Shown piece after piece: positions 41,775 to 53,239 of a stretch of 64,000 bases of DNA. Where the stretch lies: positions 1,079,501-1,143,500 of the forward strand of contig NW_018344186.1 in NCBI RefSeq assembly GCF_002099425.1, given 5' to 3'. The DNA comes from Phascolarctos cinereus (Eukaryota; Chordata; Mammalia; Diprotodontia; Phascolarctidae). Made by a program: the position numbers and the translations under genes. The first letter of the stretch is position 1. Each line of letters starts with the position of its first letter. Under the pieces are notes generated by a model that did no database searches, was not told the DNA's origin, and was given only the letters and a program-made list of their open reading frames with translations.

Positions 41775-42060
41775 TTTAATTCAACATGCATTTATTAAGT
41801 TCCTGCTATATATGATGCCTTTACCAAGTTCAGGGATAAAAGTGAAAATTGCAACATAAGCTTCATTGAAACATTCTTCATCTTTGTATCCATGCCGCAG
41901 TCTACCCAGAACAATACCTAGTGGGTGATTAATAAATGTTTGTGTAATAGAAGTGATCTGAAAAATCTGAAATCCTAATATTGAAGGTCCTTGCTCTCAG
42001 GGAGCCTATAGTCTAGATGAGAATACAAAGGAGGTATAAGTATTTATGATACAAATGAAT
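41775..42060 (-). repeat. Reversed L2 3' end split by a forward L2 3' end
   Basis: 41775-41850 (CATGCATTTATTAAGTTCCT) and 41985-42060 (TTGCTCTCAGGGAGCCTATA) are parts of a reversed L2 3' UTR. Between them, 41862-41952 (ACAATACCTAGTGGGTGATT, AATAAATGTTTGTGTAATAG) is a forward L2 terminus. Confidence 0.65.
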
Positions 42061-42672
42061 ACTAGGAGATACTAACAAAGTCCCATTGAAAATCTGCAGA
42101 GGGATATTTCTTGGAACTGAGATGTGATGGTAAGGAGAAGGAGTAGTTAGAGAAGAATCATTTCCTGTAATTTGTGTGTTAGCTAGTAGAAATAGGAAGA
42201 TTACTATTCCTTTCTAGCTGATAATCCCTAAAGCATAATACCTTACCCAGATAAGCCAATCATTAAGTGTGAATATAGCTGACAGGGTGAAGTATTTTAA
42301 TAATTTTTAGTTATATTCATTTTTCTTTATTATCTAGGAGAAGCACCTCCTGATACTTTCGTCCTTTGAGTCATTCTCTCAATTCTTGTAGCCAGGTAGG
42401 AAAGCATTTGAGGGTCACAAAGCCTGTTTGTTATCCCCTTGTTGTCAAGTTACTGATATGATAAGGAGTTGGCCAAGATAGTCATGAGCCTGCACACCTC
42501 TCACCCCAAAGCAAGTAGGTGGTTCTGGCAGAATCCTGAATATGGATACTCAGGTGCATATATAAATAATTATAAGTCCTTGATCTACCATAGCAGTTTG
42601 GTGCCCAAGTGGCAGTTTGGACAATTGTTGAATTTGGTAATGTTGAACATTTTCTCTTGAGTACCAGCCATT
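42061..42672. other. Unassigned stretch
   Basis: No gene or recognised repeat. Confidence 0.4.
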
Positions 42673-42870
42673 ATCACAGAATTATAGGCTCATAAATTTA
42701 GATCTCAAAGGGGCCCTGAGGCCCAACCCTTCAAAGGAAAGATAAAGATGTCAGGGCATAGTTTGTTCAAATGAACTAAGCAGGGTGACACAGTATCTGA
42801 GGTAGAATTTGAATCCAGGTCTTCCTGATGCCAAGTCCTGTGCCTCATTCACTATTCTGTGGATATGATC
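42673..42870 (-). repeat. MIR-like SINE with 5' extension
   Basis: ACAGAATTATAGGCTCATAA, ATTTAGATCTCAAAGGGGCC, GAATCCAGGTCTTCCTGATG. Confidence 0.7.
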
Positions 42871-43489
42871 CACTGAGTTGTGCTGCTTTATTGGTCGGGC
42901 TATGATAGGTCCAGTAATTTCATTGGTAGGTCTGGCTTCTAATAGAGGTGTGTTCAGTTTGCCTCATAGAGAGTATTACTTGAATATCTTGAACATATAA
43001 TACTTTGAAGACATGAAATCAAAGATAAACTATAGCAAAATTGACAAATTGGAGTGGGAGAAGAAAAATCTCATTATCAGGCAGAATTGGGAGGACAAAG
43101 CTAAAACAAAGCGGGCCAAATTTGGTGGGAGGAGAAAAGAGACACCAAGTTGAGAAGGCAGATAGAAAAAGTAGAGAGACAGAGCTGCAGTCATTGAAAT
43201 AGCACCTCAGAAACTGAGGATTTGAGAAAGAAATGAAAGTTAATAGGGAGATAAAGAGTAGGTGAGGCAAGAAACTGAGATAAATAGAAAGCAAAACTAA
43301 AAGAAAAGTGGGAGAAAATGGAAGGGAAGATAATGCTCCCATATTTATGGGGGTAAGGGAGAAGGGTTGGGTAACAACTGCAAAATGAAAGGCACTTGAG
43401 TCATACCTTTATTTAGGGAAAAAAGGTCCTGCCAGTATCTTTCTCCTATCCATGTAACTTTCAGAGATAAAAGAGCCAACTTACGGCTG
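42871..43489. other. Purine-rich unassigned stretch
   Basis: 43015-43330 is strongly A/G-rich on plus. The 107-codon reverse frame there is a Leu/Ser/Phe composition effect. No gene. Confidence 0.4.
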
Positions 43490-43935
43490 TGAACCATGGG
43501 GGAGGCAATGTGAAAATACCTAAATGGAATAAGCTCTGAGCTCTCCTAACAGGACAGGAAAAAAAAATACTTCCCTGTTTTGTCTGACTCTTTTGAAAGC
43601 AAAATTATTGTTCAGATCACAATCACCTTGTGGTTTCATATCCCAGCTCTTCTCCAGAAAGCTCCAAGTAGTTGTGGTGCCATCCTTGTGCAGAACAAAA
43701 GTCCCATTGGTGGAGGAAGTAGAGACTTGTCTCTTGCCACTGTTGATGGATTTCAGGAGAACAAAAAATAAGTCTTCCAAGGTTAGCAACAGTCCCGACC
43801 CTTCTGTTCTGCTTGAGGTATTCTTTTGATAATACTATGCCAGAGTGACACTGGGCAGAGCCCCAGCTCCATGAAAGTGTCAGCAGGGTCTGCCCAGCCT
43901 GGGATTCATTGACAAAACCCAAGAACCAACAAAGC
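43490..43935 (-). other. Exon-like block with overlapping open frames, status unknown
   Basis: Minus-strand frames at 43520-43789 (89 codons, for example NGTFVLHKDGTTTTW) and 43623-43922 (99 codons) overlap here, and two plus frames are also open. GC is higher than around it and no repeat is recognised. I cannot tell which frame, if any, was coding. It could be a decayed gene or retroelement piece, or chance. Confidence 0.2.
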
Positions 43936-44695
43936 CTGTGACCTTAGACTGTGACTTTATTGGCTGAGGTTTTTCTTGTCATTATAGTTTGCTACAACTG
44001 AAGTTGATCTTTCTCTTATAGCCTATTAACCTAAAGCAATAGGATAAGAGTCTTTGAGCTTTCTGACAGGTAGTGGATGAACAATTGTAAGATACCAAAT
44101 AGGTAGAACAGCTTCCTGTTGATCATCATGGAGAGACTGCTTAATACAAAAAAAAAAAAATAGAATAATTATTCTGTGCCATTCCCTGAAGACTTGCCGG
44201 ATTCCCTTTGTAGCATTAGTTATATGAGGTAGTCCTGTTTGTGATGCAGGTGGATGGAGGAAGGGAGTTGAAAATGGCTGTCCTCATCCTGTAGGCAAGG
44301 AGCCTATAGGGAATCATAAGCATGCAGAGTTCTGGGAGCTGCAGCTGGGGTGGATCATGTGTTCTAATCTAGCCTATTTACAGTTTGTTGTCCTCAGGTC
44401 TCAAGTTCTGGGAATTGGCCAGATCCTAGTATGGCCACAAAGAAATGATTGGCAAAGTTTGGTATCTCACTGAAAGGACAAAGTTATTGTCAGAATCCAT
44501 GTGACACATATAGAACTGCCCCATTTATACTAAGCTGATTTTATAGGAAACATTTTCCCAATATGCAGCCTTTCTTACATTAGCATAAGTTAATCTACAT
44601 TATTATGATGTCAATCCAGCCACAGTTATCTTTCAAACTGGCAAACTCCTGCCCTACTTCACTGATCCTTTTTTTTCCCAGTAGATAACATTGTA
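43936..44695. other. Unassigned stretch
   Basis: No repeat or gene recognised. Confidence 0.4.
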
Positions 44696-44696
44696 T

Positions 44697-44757
44697 AGGT
44701 TTATAAAATCCTGGATTTGGAATAAGAAAGATCTCTGTTTGATTTCTGACACATACA
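44697..44757 (+). repeat. MIR-like SINE, left part (split)
   Basis: AAAATCCTGGATTTGGAATA, AGAAAGATCTCTGTTTGATT are a MIR-type head. The core resumes at 44935. Confidence 0.65.
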
Positions 44758-44934
44758 GGATTATACAATTATAGATCAGGAAGTGATCTTAAAGGTCATT
44801 TTACAAATGATGACAGTGAAACTCTGGGAATATAAATAATATACTCAAGGTCATACAGGTACCAAGCGGTCTGAACCAAGATTCAATTCTGACTCTAAGT
44901 GTAACTCTTTTTTTCCAATGTATCATGCTAAAAC
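44758..44934 (-). repeat. MIR-like SINE inserted into another MIR-like SINE
   Basis: AATTATAGATCAGGAAGTGA, CTCAAGGTCATACAGGTACC, AACCAAGATTCAATTCTGAC. Confidence 0.65.
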
Positions 44935-45115
44935 CCTAGTAGCTATGTAGCCAAGGGTAAATCATTCAACCTCTACGAGCCTCAGTTTCTTCATCTATAA
45001 AACTGGGGTACCTTTAGTACCTACCACATAAGTTTTTGTTGGACTCCATTGAGAGATTGCATGGAAAGTGCTTTGCAAATCTTGAAGCATCATCTATTGG
45101 CAACTCTTATTATTT
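44935..45115 (+). repeat. MIR-like SINE, right part
   Basis: TAGTAGCTATGTAGCCAAGG, GCCTCAGTTTCTTCATCTAT, GAAAGTGCTTTGCAAATCTT. Confidence 0.7.
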
Positions 45116-45479
45116 GTTAAGAAAACAGCGTATGAGACATTGGAGAATTTTTATCATGGAGGCATGTCCTGAGAGTTTGACTATTTGGAGAGATAAGACA
45201 GGAGGGAGATTGAGCTTTGATTCACTTTCTAGATCCATTGGGAGCACAGGTTAGTAATTAAAATAAACTCAAAAGTTTTCCCTGTAGCCCTGACCCAACA
45301 CATTTCATTCTTTGGTGGAGATGATAAAAATGATATCTACTGTCCAGAGTTTTAGGTATTCCAGTTTAGCTAAAGACAAATATATAACTAGTGAGGCTTT
45401 GTGTCCACTGACTAGAAATTCTAAATCAGTGTCAATGGCTAATAATACTTGAACAAAATAGTGTTGACTACCCACTCAT
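45116..45479. other. Unassigned stretch
   Basis: No gene or recognised repeat. Confidence 0.4.
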
Positions 45480-46285
45480 TCTATATATTCACTCCTCTGA
45501 TAAGTTTTAATGACACTGCTCTGTCAGAGGTTATCTTCCTACTTGTTAACTTAACTCTCTTAGTCTTCTTTGTTAAATCATCATCAATGTGCCATCCCCT
45601 ATGGATGGATATGCCCTAGGGTTCTGACCTGGGTTTTTTATTCTTTCTCTACATTTGATCTTTTGGTGATCTGATTAGTTACCTTGGATTTAACTATCAT
45701 CTCTCTGAAGATGACTCTCAAATCTTCTCATGGGCTCAAGTCCCACATCTCTATCTATCTTCTGGACATTTCCATTTAGATGCCTCTTGGCTATCTCAAT
45801 CTCAATACTGTCAAAACAGAACCGACTACTCCTGAGTGGTGAAACCAACAATCCTCTTAAATTAACTTTTTCTATCATGGGTATCACTATTTTTCAAGGG
45901 TATCCATGTTTTAAAACGCAGGTGTTATCCTTGACTCTTCCCTCTTATCCACCTTCTTCCATATCTAATAAGATGACAATTCTCATTGATTCTATATCCT
46001 TTAGTTTTCACAAATCTGTACGTTTTACTCAACCTCTCTGGTTCAGTCTGTCATCAGCTCTTATCTAAAAAGTTGCAGTAACTTCTTAACAGCCTCTTCT
46101 TTCTTCAATCCATCCTCCACACAGCTGCCAAATCGAAATTTCCTAAAGCAAAATTCTGGTCAAGTTACTCCACTGTTCAAGTTTCAGTGGCAGGTCACTG
46201 CCTCTTGGATTAAATACCAGTTTCTCTTTAAGGCATTTAAAATCTTTTGCAGTCTGACTGTAGTCTAATATTCTAGGCTGATTGC
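45480..46285 (+). pseudogene. L2 LINE ORF2 fragment
   Basis: TACCTTGGATTTAACTATCA (position of the NYHLYADD region), CACATCTCTATCTATCTTCT, CAATACTGTCAAAACAGAAC and TTATCCTTGACTCTTCCCTC, then AATCCATCCTCCACACAGCT follow L2 ORF2 from the reverse transcriptase onward. The 112-codon frame at 45730 is part of this fossil LINE and not a host gene. Confidence 0.8.
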
Positions 46286-46289
46286 ACAT

Positions 46290-46499
46290 AACTTCCTTTC
46301 ACATCAATAAAAAAAACATTTATCAGGCACCCGTTATGTGCTAGTCATTGTGTTTGCTCAGAAATACTGGTAGATATTTATGATATTACCAAGGTAGATT
46401 CTTTCTCAACAACAGATGTGTTGGTATTGATCAGTGGAGCTTACCTTTATGAATTAAAGCCTTGATTTTTGTGAGCTCAAAAATAAATTATGCAAAAAC
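46290..46499. repeat. Reversed L2 3' end plus unassigned spacer
   Basis: ACATTTATCAGGCACCCGTT and ATGTGCTAGTCATTGTG (about 46316-46352) are a reversed L2 terminus. The rest, to 46499, is unassigned. Confidence 0.5.
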
Positions 46500-47045
46500 A
46501 CCACACTTAGGTTCCTAAAGCTACAGGTGTGATCATCCCTTATCTCTACCCAAAAAAAGGTAGTGGTTCCCTGTTGCCTTTAGTATAAAAATAACCTCTT
46601 TAACATGATATTTAAAACAATTTTGAAATCTGGCTTCAGCCTGCATTTCCAGTCTTATTTCATATCACTCCCCTTTACATACTCTATTATTTCAGAAAAA
46701 TTGGCCTGTTCATGATTCTACACACATGGCATGCCTCCTATCTCCATGCTTTCAAACATGGTTTTTATTCACCCCTGCTCCTTAGAATTCTTGGCTTCCT
46801 TGTAGGCAAACTCAGGTGCCTTGAGGAGACAAAGTTTTCCCTGATTTCCTAGTTGTTAGTGCTTTCTTCCTCTTCAAATTATTTCAGGTTCACTTACTTT
46901 TTTTTACATTTATCCCCAATTATAATGTGCATTTCTTGAGGACAATTACTCTTTATTTTTGTTTTGTTTTGTTTTGTATCCCACACTGAAGCATAATGCC
47001 TATCACAACAGTAAACACATAATAAACATTTGTGGAATTAAATGG
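46500..47045 (+). repeat. L2 LINE 3' part
   Basis: CAGGTGTGATCATCCCTTAT, TTAGTATAAAAATAACCTCT, GCTTCAGCCTGCATTTCCAG, CATTTCTTGAGGACAATTAC and the ATAATAAACATTTGTGGAAT terminus. It restarts upstream of where the previous L2 piece stops, so it is a separate copy. Confidence 0.75.
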
Positions 47046-47600
47046 ACCTCTGTCAACATTAACCAGTTAGGACACAATAATTAGCCTAGAAATAAGTTGG
47101 GGTGGGGAGAAGATCTCTGAACAGCATTTTTTTAAAAAAGCTATCAAAAAGCTTGTTACTTTACTTCACAAGAAAGTTAAAGCATTAGCATCACCTATTG
47201 CCCCTCAATCCGACTATTATAAAAACAAAGCTCCATGTTAAGGACTGCTTTGGTAACCTGTCCCAGGGCAGCTGACAGTAAAAGGAAGAATTAAAAGAGC
47301 TATAAAAAAAATCCCATGAATAACTAAAGACCCAGAAATACAGATTCATGCAATTTAGAGACAAATGACTGTGAACTTCAGTGATGTCAGTGCACCTCTA
47401 TCTTGCAGCATGCTATATAGCTTACCATCATAATTATCAGTCAAGGAAAGGTTAAATTACATTCAATATACTTTGTTCAAAAATGTTTTGAAATATGTGA
47501 TAATCTTTTTGAAAGATTCTTCACATATAGTTAAAATCATGCATTTTTTTAAGCTCAGTCAGCTAGTTAACTTGAAAAATCACTTTTATTTTAACACCTC
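47046..47600. other. Unassigned stretch
   Basis: No gene or recognised repeat. Confidence 0.4.
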
Positions 47601-47604
47601 ATGC

Positions 47605-48460
47605 CTTCATCAGGAGGTCAACTAACAGCATCAGTCAAGCACAGGATGGGGCTATGGGGATACAAAGTCAGAAACAAAATAATACTGTTTTTGAGGATGT
47701 TACACTTTACTAGGGGAGACAAAGGGAGCGTCTGTAAGTAAATATAAAACAAAAACTACAAAGTTGTTGTTGCTGTTGTTGTTTTTCCTTCTGGTAGCTG
47801 GGGGTGTGTGTTTGAAGTGGAGAAAGGGGAGGGAGGGAGTAGGCGTGGGATGAGGCTTGAGAAAAAGGTTTCTGTTGAAGGTGGCATTTAACTGAGTCTT
47901 GATGGGAACTAGAGATTCTAAGAGACAAAGTAAGGAAGCTAATGGATTACAATCATGGTGGATGGTCAGTGCAAAGGTACAGAGATGAAGAAATGGAGAG
48001 CAGTGTATCAAGAGTAGTAAGAAGACTAATTTGATTTAACCATAGATTGTATGAAAGGGAATAGTGTATAACCAGGTTGATAAGGTGTATACTAAATTAT
48101 GAAGGTTTGTAAATGGCAATGATGGATTTACATTTCTCCCAATAGTGAGAAGGAGCCACTGATGTTTATTGAGTAAGAGAGTGACATGATCTGGGTTAAG
48201 CCGTGCAAAAATCACTTTGTCAGATATGTGGAGAAGAGATTGAAGAAGGAAAAAAAAACTTGATGCAGGACGACCAATTAGGAGGCTATTTCCAGATGTG
48301 ACATAGTGAAGGCCTGAACTACAGTGGTGGTTTCTTTAGAAAGAGTGATATGGATTGATGCCAGAAATACTAAGGAAGCAGGAGCAAGATTGGCAACTCA
48401 TTGGACATGTGAAGTAGCAGGAGCGAGGTATGGAGAATGGATTCAATGGAAACATCACAG
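47605..48460 (-). repeat. L2 LINE, long reversed copy
   Basis: TGGGGATACAAAGTCAGAAA, AAGGTGGCATTTAACTGAGT, GTCAGTGCAAAGGTACAGAG, CCACTGATGTTTATTGAGTA, GACCAATTAGGAGGCTATTT and TTGGCAACTCATTGGACATG are successive antisense L2 blocks. A TTG/GTT patch sits at about 47760-47785. Confidence 0.8.
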
Positions 48461-49384
48461 CCAAAAGTAACCAAAAATCCTGTCCCTATACATACAATAG
48501 CATTTGGAAACAAGGGTGAAATAGTTAAGGAAATGTTATCATACAGTTTTCTACTTGTAAGATATATATTCCACTGAGCATATATGGTATAGAAAAATTG
48601 ACTATCAACTAAGAATTGCTCCAAAGGATATCAATAGATAGACCAGAAGAAAAGGGAAGTAGTCATATGGTGAAAGCTGAAGGCACCACCCTACATATTC
48701 CATTGGTATCCATCTGATGTCAAAGAATCCCAGGAAGTACCAAGCCCATTGAGTGGATTCCCTATGTAGGAGTAACAAGAGGATAGAAAAGAGGATAGAA
48801 AAACAAGAGTATAGAAAAGATTGTTAGAGGATGAGAGGACATTGATGGGTTGGGATTGTCATCACTGGAGGGAATCCGTATAATCTACTATGATAGGATT
48901 GCTGCTTTTATTTCAGTAACATGAAAGCCATATACAGTGTAGTCAAGGGCATGGTCATTCATTTTAAGAGGTTGTGTTCACTAATACCACTCTTGATTAT
49001 ATGCATCGGCAGTTTCCATAATTTCTCTCGGCTTGAAATTCACCTGTAGGATGAGAAGACCAAAGTTTAAATGCTATGAATTTGAATGTATAAATTTTAT
49101 TATATGAGAAATTTTGTTCAACATTGGCTTTTATATATCCTTGAAGTAATGGAGTATGTTGGCTTTTAGTCCTGCATCCTGAAACTTAGGGGTATTCTGC
49201 TACAAGGCCAGGTAGAAAAATGAATTCTCAAAATATTCCATGATGAATAAAAAAAATTCCTTTACATGAAAAAAAAATGATGTGTTTTGACTACATATAA
49301 AATTAGGTTATTTGGCTAGTTGATTGCTAAGGTTCTTTCCAGGTCTGCCAATATATCCTTTGGTCAGTAATAGTCAAGTGTTCT
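48461..49384. other. Unassigned stretch
   Basis: The first part may be more degraded L2. No gene recognised. Confidence 0.35.
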
Positions 49385-49628
49385 ATTGAAGAGTATTGCT
49401 ACCAGCCTAACCAGATGGTGTGGTCTCACTTTCTCAGCTTTCAACCACATCCTGCCCCAATCCATCTTCCACAGTGCTGCCAAAGCAATTTTCCTGCTGA
49501 GATATGTTGTTCCTTACACAGGAAACTCTTTTGGCTCCCTCTTACTGCTAGGAACAAATATAAGCTCCTCTGTTTGGCATTTAAAGCCCTTTACAATTTG
49601 GTTCCAGCCTACCTTTCCAAAAGCAAGT
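49385..49628 (+). repeat. L2 LINE ORF2 3' fragment
   Basis: CCAATCCATCTTCCACAGTG, CTGCCAAAGCAATTTTCCTG, TAAAGCCCTTTACAATTTGG and CCAGCCTACCTTTCC. The two overlapping frames here (71 and 99 codons) are LINE-derived. Confidence 0.8.
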
Positions 49629-50199
49629 AGCCATTTTGTGCATAGTAATTGTTATATTAACAACCGTTTTTCTCCCTTGCACTGACTCTGGTTCATGAGC
49701 ATAGGAAAGGGGAATGATGGGGGGGGGGTAAGAAACCATGGTTTAATTATATGTCATGCTCCCTTAATACATGCAGTCCACCTCCAAGCTAAGATGGCTA
49801 TAAGGGAAAAAAATAGATGACTGCTCTTGCAAAGTCAGATAATTTAAGGTCTGTAGACAATGTGGTTTCCATTTCTGGAACAAAGGATTGGTTACTTAAT
49901 CTTGTGGAAAGAGCTAATATCCATTTTCTCCCACAAATAATGGGCAAAGCCAAGGCCGTGATGACAGAAAATATTGCTTCCCAGGGAACAATGTAGTTCA
50001 TGGGATGGCTGCAGACTAAGTGGACAATTCAAATGTCAGTTACCAAGGAGATCTGTGACTGTTTCCAGAAATCAAGAAAGCCGCCATTTATGTCTTGTTG
50101 GCCCTCTTGAAAACCATTCCATCCATTGATGCTTTGCATGAAACATGAAAGTGTGAGTTTTCTCAAATGTTCATTTAAGCTGTGGTGACCTTCTGCTGG
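49629..50199. other. Unassigned stretch
   Basis: No gene or recognised repeat. A G-run lies at 49720-49728. Confidence 0.4.
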
Positions 50200-50335
50200 A
50201 GTCATAGGAACTGACTTTGAATACCAACCTCTTTCACTTTCTATTTTGGGACCTTGAGCAATATGAATCTCAACTTTCCCTTATGTAAAGTAATGGGGTT
50301 GGATTAGCTGTGCTCTAAGCTCTAGATCTGTCAAC
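50200..50335 (+). repeat. MIR-like SINE
   Basis: GGACCTTGAGCAATATGAAT, GGGGTTGGATTAGCTGTGCT, CTAAGCTCTAGATCTGTC. Confidence 0.65.
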
Positions 50336-50444
50336 CCCCTCCCTTCAACCATCCTTGTGGTTTTATTGGTTTAAGGAGCTCCCAATGAGGAAACTCCTGC
50401 TTCTAGTGCCAGTAGGTACCTTCCCTGAAATTTATAGTAGGTTC

Positions 50445-50660
50445 ACAGGGTCATAGGATCATAGACATAAAGTTCAAAGGGACTTCAGCAGTAATTTCAT
50501 CCAAGTCCTTTATTTTAAAGAGGAAACTGGGGCCCATGTAGTCTAAGTGACTTGTCCAAGGTCACATAGGTAGTAAGCACCAGAAGTGAAATTTGAACCC
50601 AGGTCCTTTGACTCCAAAACCCAATGCTCTTTCCACAGTGCCATGCTGCTTGTCTTTAAT
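50445..50660 (-). repeat. MIR-like SINE with 5' extension, well preserved
   Basis: GGAAACTGGGGCCCATGTAG, CTTGTCCAAGGTCACATAGG, AACCCAGGTCCTTTGACTCC and TTCCACAGTGCCATGCTGCT. Confidence 0.85.
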
Positions 50661-51050
50661 CTTAACCTCTCATTGTCCCCTAAGGAATTCTTTTAGTGGC
50701 TTGCAGAGGATCATACATAATGGTCCTAAGTATTCCCGACTCTGAGACCAGCTCTGCTGACACTCAGAGAATCCTATGATTCTTTAATTGATATGATTAT
50801 ATTTCCATCCTCCTACTTGCCTCTTTTAAATATCAAATTTGTGGAGGTGGAGAGTAGAAATCATCCTTGTCTATTTAAACAGCTTTGTTTATGGAGTACT
50901 GGGATCATAATAAAGATACTACTTAGGGCAAAATAGCAATAGACTATTGAATTGAGGCAGCTTCCGGTATCTTCTATTTCCAGAAGAGTCAGATACACTT
51001 AGAAAAAATCTGTTCTGCTCATTGATGACTTCTGTCTATACTGAAAGTAC
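50661..51050. other. Unassigned stretch
   Basis: No gene or recognised repeat, apart from a diverged MIR-like tail near 50745-50790. Confidence 0.4.
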
Positions 51051-51224
51051 CCCTATCTATAATCTTTATTGAGTGCTCACATTATTCCAGGTGCTGGTAC
51101 AAAGCAAACAGTATTCCTGGGTCTTGTCTTTCCATCTGTTAAAAGAGAAGAGTAGATTGGATGAATTCTAAGGTATCTTCTAGCCTTGGGATTTTATAAA
51201 CTATGAAACTAGGGTTTGCATGCC

Positions 51225-51700
51225 AAGACAATACAAGAAGGATAAGTCAATAATGGACAAGCCAGTAAAGCATTTACTAAGTGCCTGCTGTGCACAAAGC
51301 ACCGTGCTAAGTGCTAGGGATACAAAAGAAAGGCAAAGACAGTCCCTTCCCTCAAGGAGCTCATGGCCAAATGTAGGAGACAACATGAAAACAATTTTGT
51401 ATAAACAAGGTATATGCAGAATAAATTAGAAAAAAATCAATGAGAGAAGGCACTAACATTAAGGAGTACCCAGGAAGCCTTCTTATGAAAAGTAGGATAT
51501 TAGCTAGGATCTAAGGGAAGCTTGTGAGGGCAGGAGGAAGAAACAAGGAGAGAGAGAGAATTCTAAAGGGACAGTCAATGAAATGCCCTAAGTCAGGAGA
51601 TGTAGTATCTTTCCAAACAGAGGGTTTTATATTTGACGCTGGATGTAATAGGGAGCCACTAAAATTTATTCGACAGTGGATGAAATAAGAGGGAAAAAAA
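51225..51700 (-). repeat. L2 LINE 3' part, reversed
   Basis: AGCATTTACTAAGTGCCTGC, AGCACCGTGCTAAGTGCTAG, CTTCCCTCAAGGAGCTCATG, CCTAAGTCAGGAGATGTAGT and AATAGGGAGCCACTAAAATT. The first 120 bp are the best preserved L2 3' end in the window. Confidence 0.88.
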
Positions 51701-51959
51701 CTTGCACATCATAAGAGGTGCCATACCTCAAAATATACATGGAATTCATGAGTTTCCCATTGCTTGAACTCTACAATCAGGAACAAACATTTGTCAGAAA
51801 TATGGGAAATACAATTTTTAGTCCAGATTGGACTAGATGACCTCTGAAGTGTCTTCCTACTCTGAGGGTGTGTGTGGGTGTGGGTGTGTGTAGTACATGT
51901 GCACTTTCCTCCTTCCTCAGTTTAAATGTTGTTAATATTTTATAGGTATACAGGGTAGC

Positions 51960-52150
51960 TATCAAGGGCCTATGATTTCACACAGTGATGGAGAACATAA
52001 CATCTTTACCTGAAATCTTAGAGAATTGCCAAAGACCAGAATGACTGAGTGCCCCTCCATCAAACCAAATCTACTGTCAGAGGCAGAAAGGATAGACCCT
52101 GGTCTCCCAGACTGCATATCCTGTACTCTGTCCACTCCTCCAGAGTGCCA
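51960..52150 (-). repeat. M-type SINE
   Basis: GGCCTATGATTTCACACAGT, TACCTGAAATCTTAGAGAAT, GGATAGACCCTGGTCTCCCA and CTCTGTCCACTCCTCCAGAG. Confidence 0.65.
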
Positions 52151-52234
52151 CATGGGTCATACCCAACATAGATAGGAAAGGCATACCCAGCTTTACTAAA
52201 CACAGAGAACAAAGATTCAATAAATACACATAGT

Positions 52235-52580
52235 TCCACAGAAAGAGTCTTCGACTGGAAGTCAGGAAATGAGTTATCGTCCTAGCTCAGTCACTACATA
52301 ACTCTCTGACCTCTCTGACATGGAATGAATGCTTTGGGACTTGGTTCCCTTACTGTTAAATTGAAAGAATCAGCTATCTGCACCACAGGGTTGTTGTGAC
52401 AAGAAAATGAGATGCTGAATATGAGAACATTTGAGGAAGTAAAAAAAAATGCTGTTCCATTATAAGGCATTATTTCTTTAAGCCAGGAACTGGATCTACT
52501 CAGTTACAAAGGTACTGAGTGACTTTAGGAAAGTTCCTTCACCTTTCCATGTCTCAGTTTCTTAATCTTCAAATAAGTTT
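52235..52580 (+). repeat. Two adjacent MIR-like SINEs
   Basis: 52235-52470: GACTGGAAGTCAGGAAATGA, CCACAGGGTTGTTGTGACAA. 52480-52580: CTGAGTGACTTTAGGAAAGT, ATGTCTCAGTTTCTTAATCT. Confidence 0.65.
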
Positions 52581-53025
52581 ATTACCACAAGTGTATTATA
52601 CATCATTTAGATGACTGCATCCAGGAACCCTTTAGTGAAACTGCTATCAAAGTGCCAACAATTAAATGACAATTTTTATTCATAACCTGGATCTGGGCTG
52701 CCTTATTTATCCATGTTAAGATTTCAAGTTTCAGCCAGATGATTCTATCTTGTATGGCTGTCAGCTCCGTGTCCCAGATCCAAAGGGCATCATTGTACAG
52801 CAAAATCTTCCCTATCCAGGGCAGAACAGTTTAACCTTCCCATTCTCCCCAAACTAGCCTGCATTTCTTCTTCATCTCTTTTTTTTTTCTCCTTGCTATT
52901 TATAAATCAAAAGGAGTGGTGCTGTTATGCAGTCTTGGCTCCCCCTGATGCAAGCATCTATTCTTATCAGAAGTGTTGGTCTGTGTCTTGTAAGTGCATC
53001 TCACAGAGCCCCACAAAGGGGTGCC
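52581..53025. other. Unassigned stretch
   Basis: No gene or recognised repeat. Confidence 0.4.
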
Positions 53026-53029
53026 TAAC

Positions 53030-53185
53030 AGCATTGTCTCTTGGTTTTGGAGTAAGAGCCTCTGCATTCAAATAACAGTTCTGACACTTAAATGACTTTG
53101 GGCAAGTCACTTTACTTACCTGGGCCTCAGTTTCCCTATTTATAAAGAGAGAGCATTGGACTGAATGAACCCTGAGATATCTTTG
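53030..53185 (+). repeat. MIR-like SINE
   Basis: CTTGGTTTTGGAGTAAGAGC, GGGCAAGTCACTTTACTTAC, GGGCCTCAGTTTCCCTATTT, then a degraded tail. Confidence 0.8.
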
Positions 53186-53239
53186 ACTTTTTGCCATGCC
53201 ATGCTTACTTTTATTCAAGTCCTTTGTACTTGTTTACTT

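Noticed and set aside
43300-43490. Possible LTR with a polyadenylation signal on the minus strand
   Set aside because: An AATAAA lies in the right sort of context, but I could not find matching ends, a target duplication or any retroviral coding similarity nearby.
45730-46068. 112-codon frame as a possible host gene
   Set aside because: The DNA follows L2 ORF2 block by block, so it is a LINE remnant.
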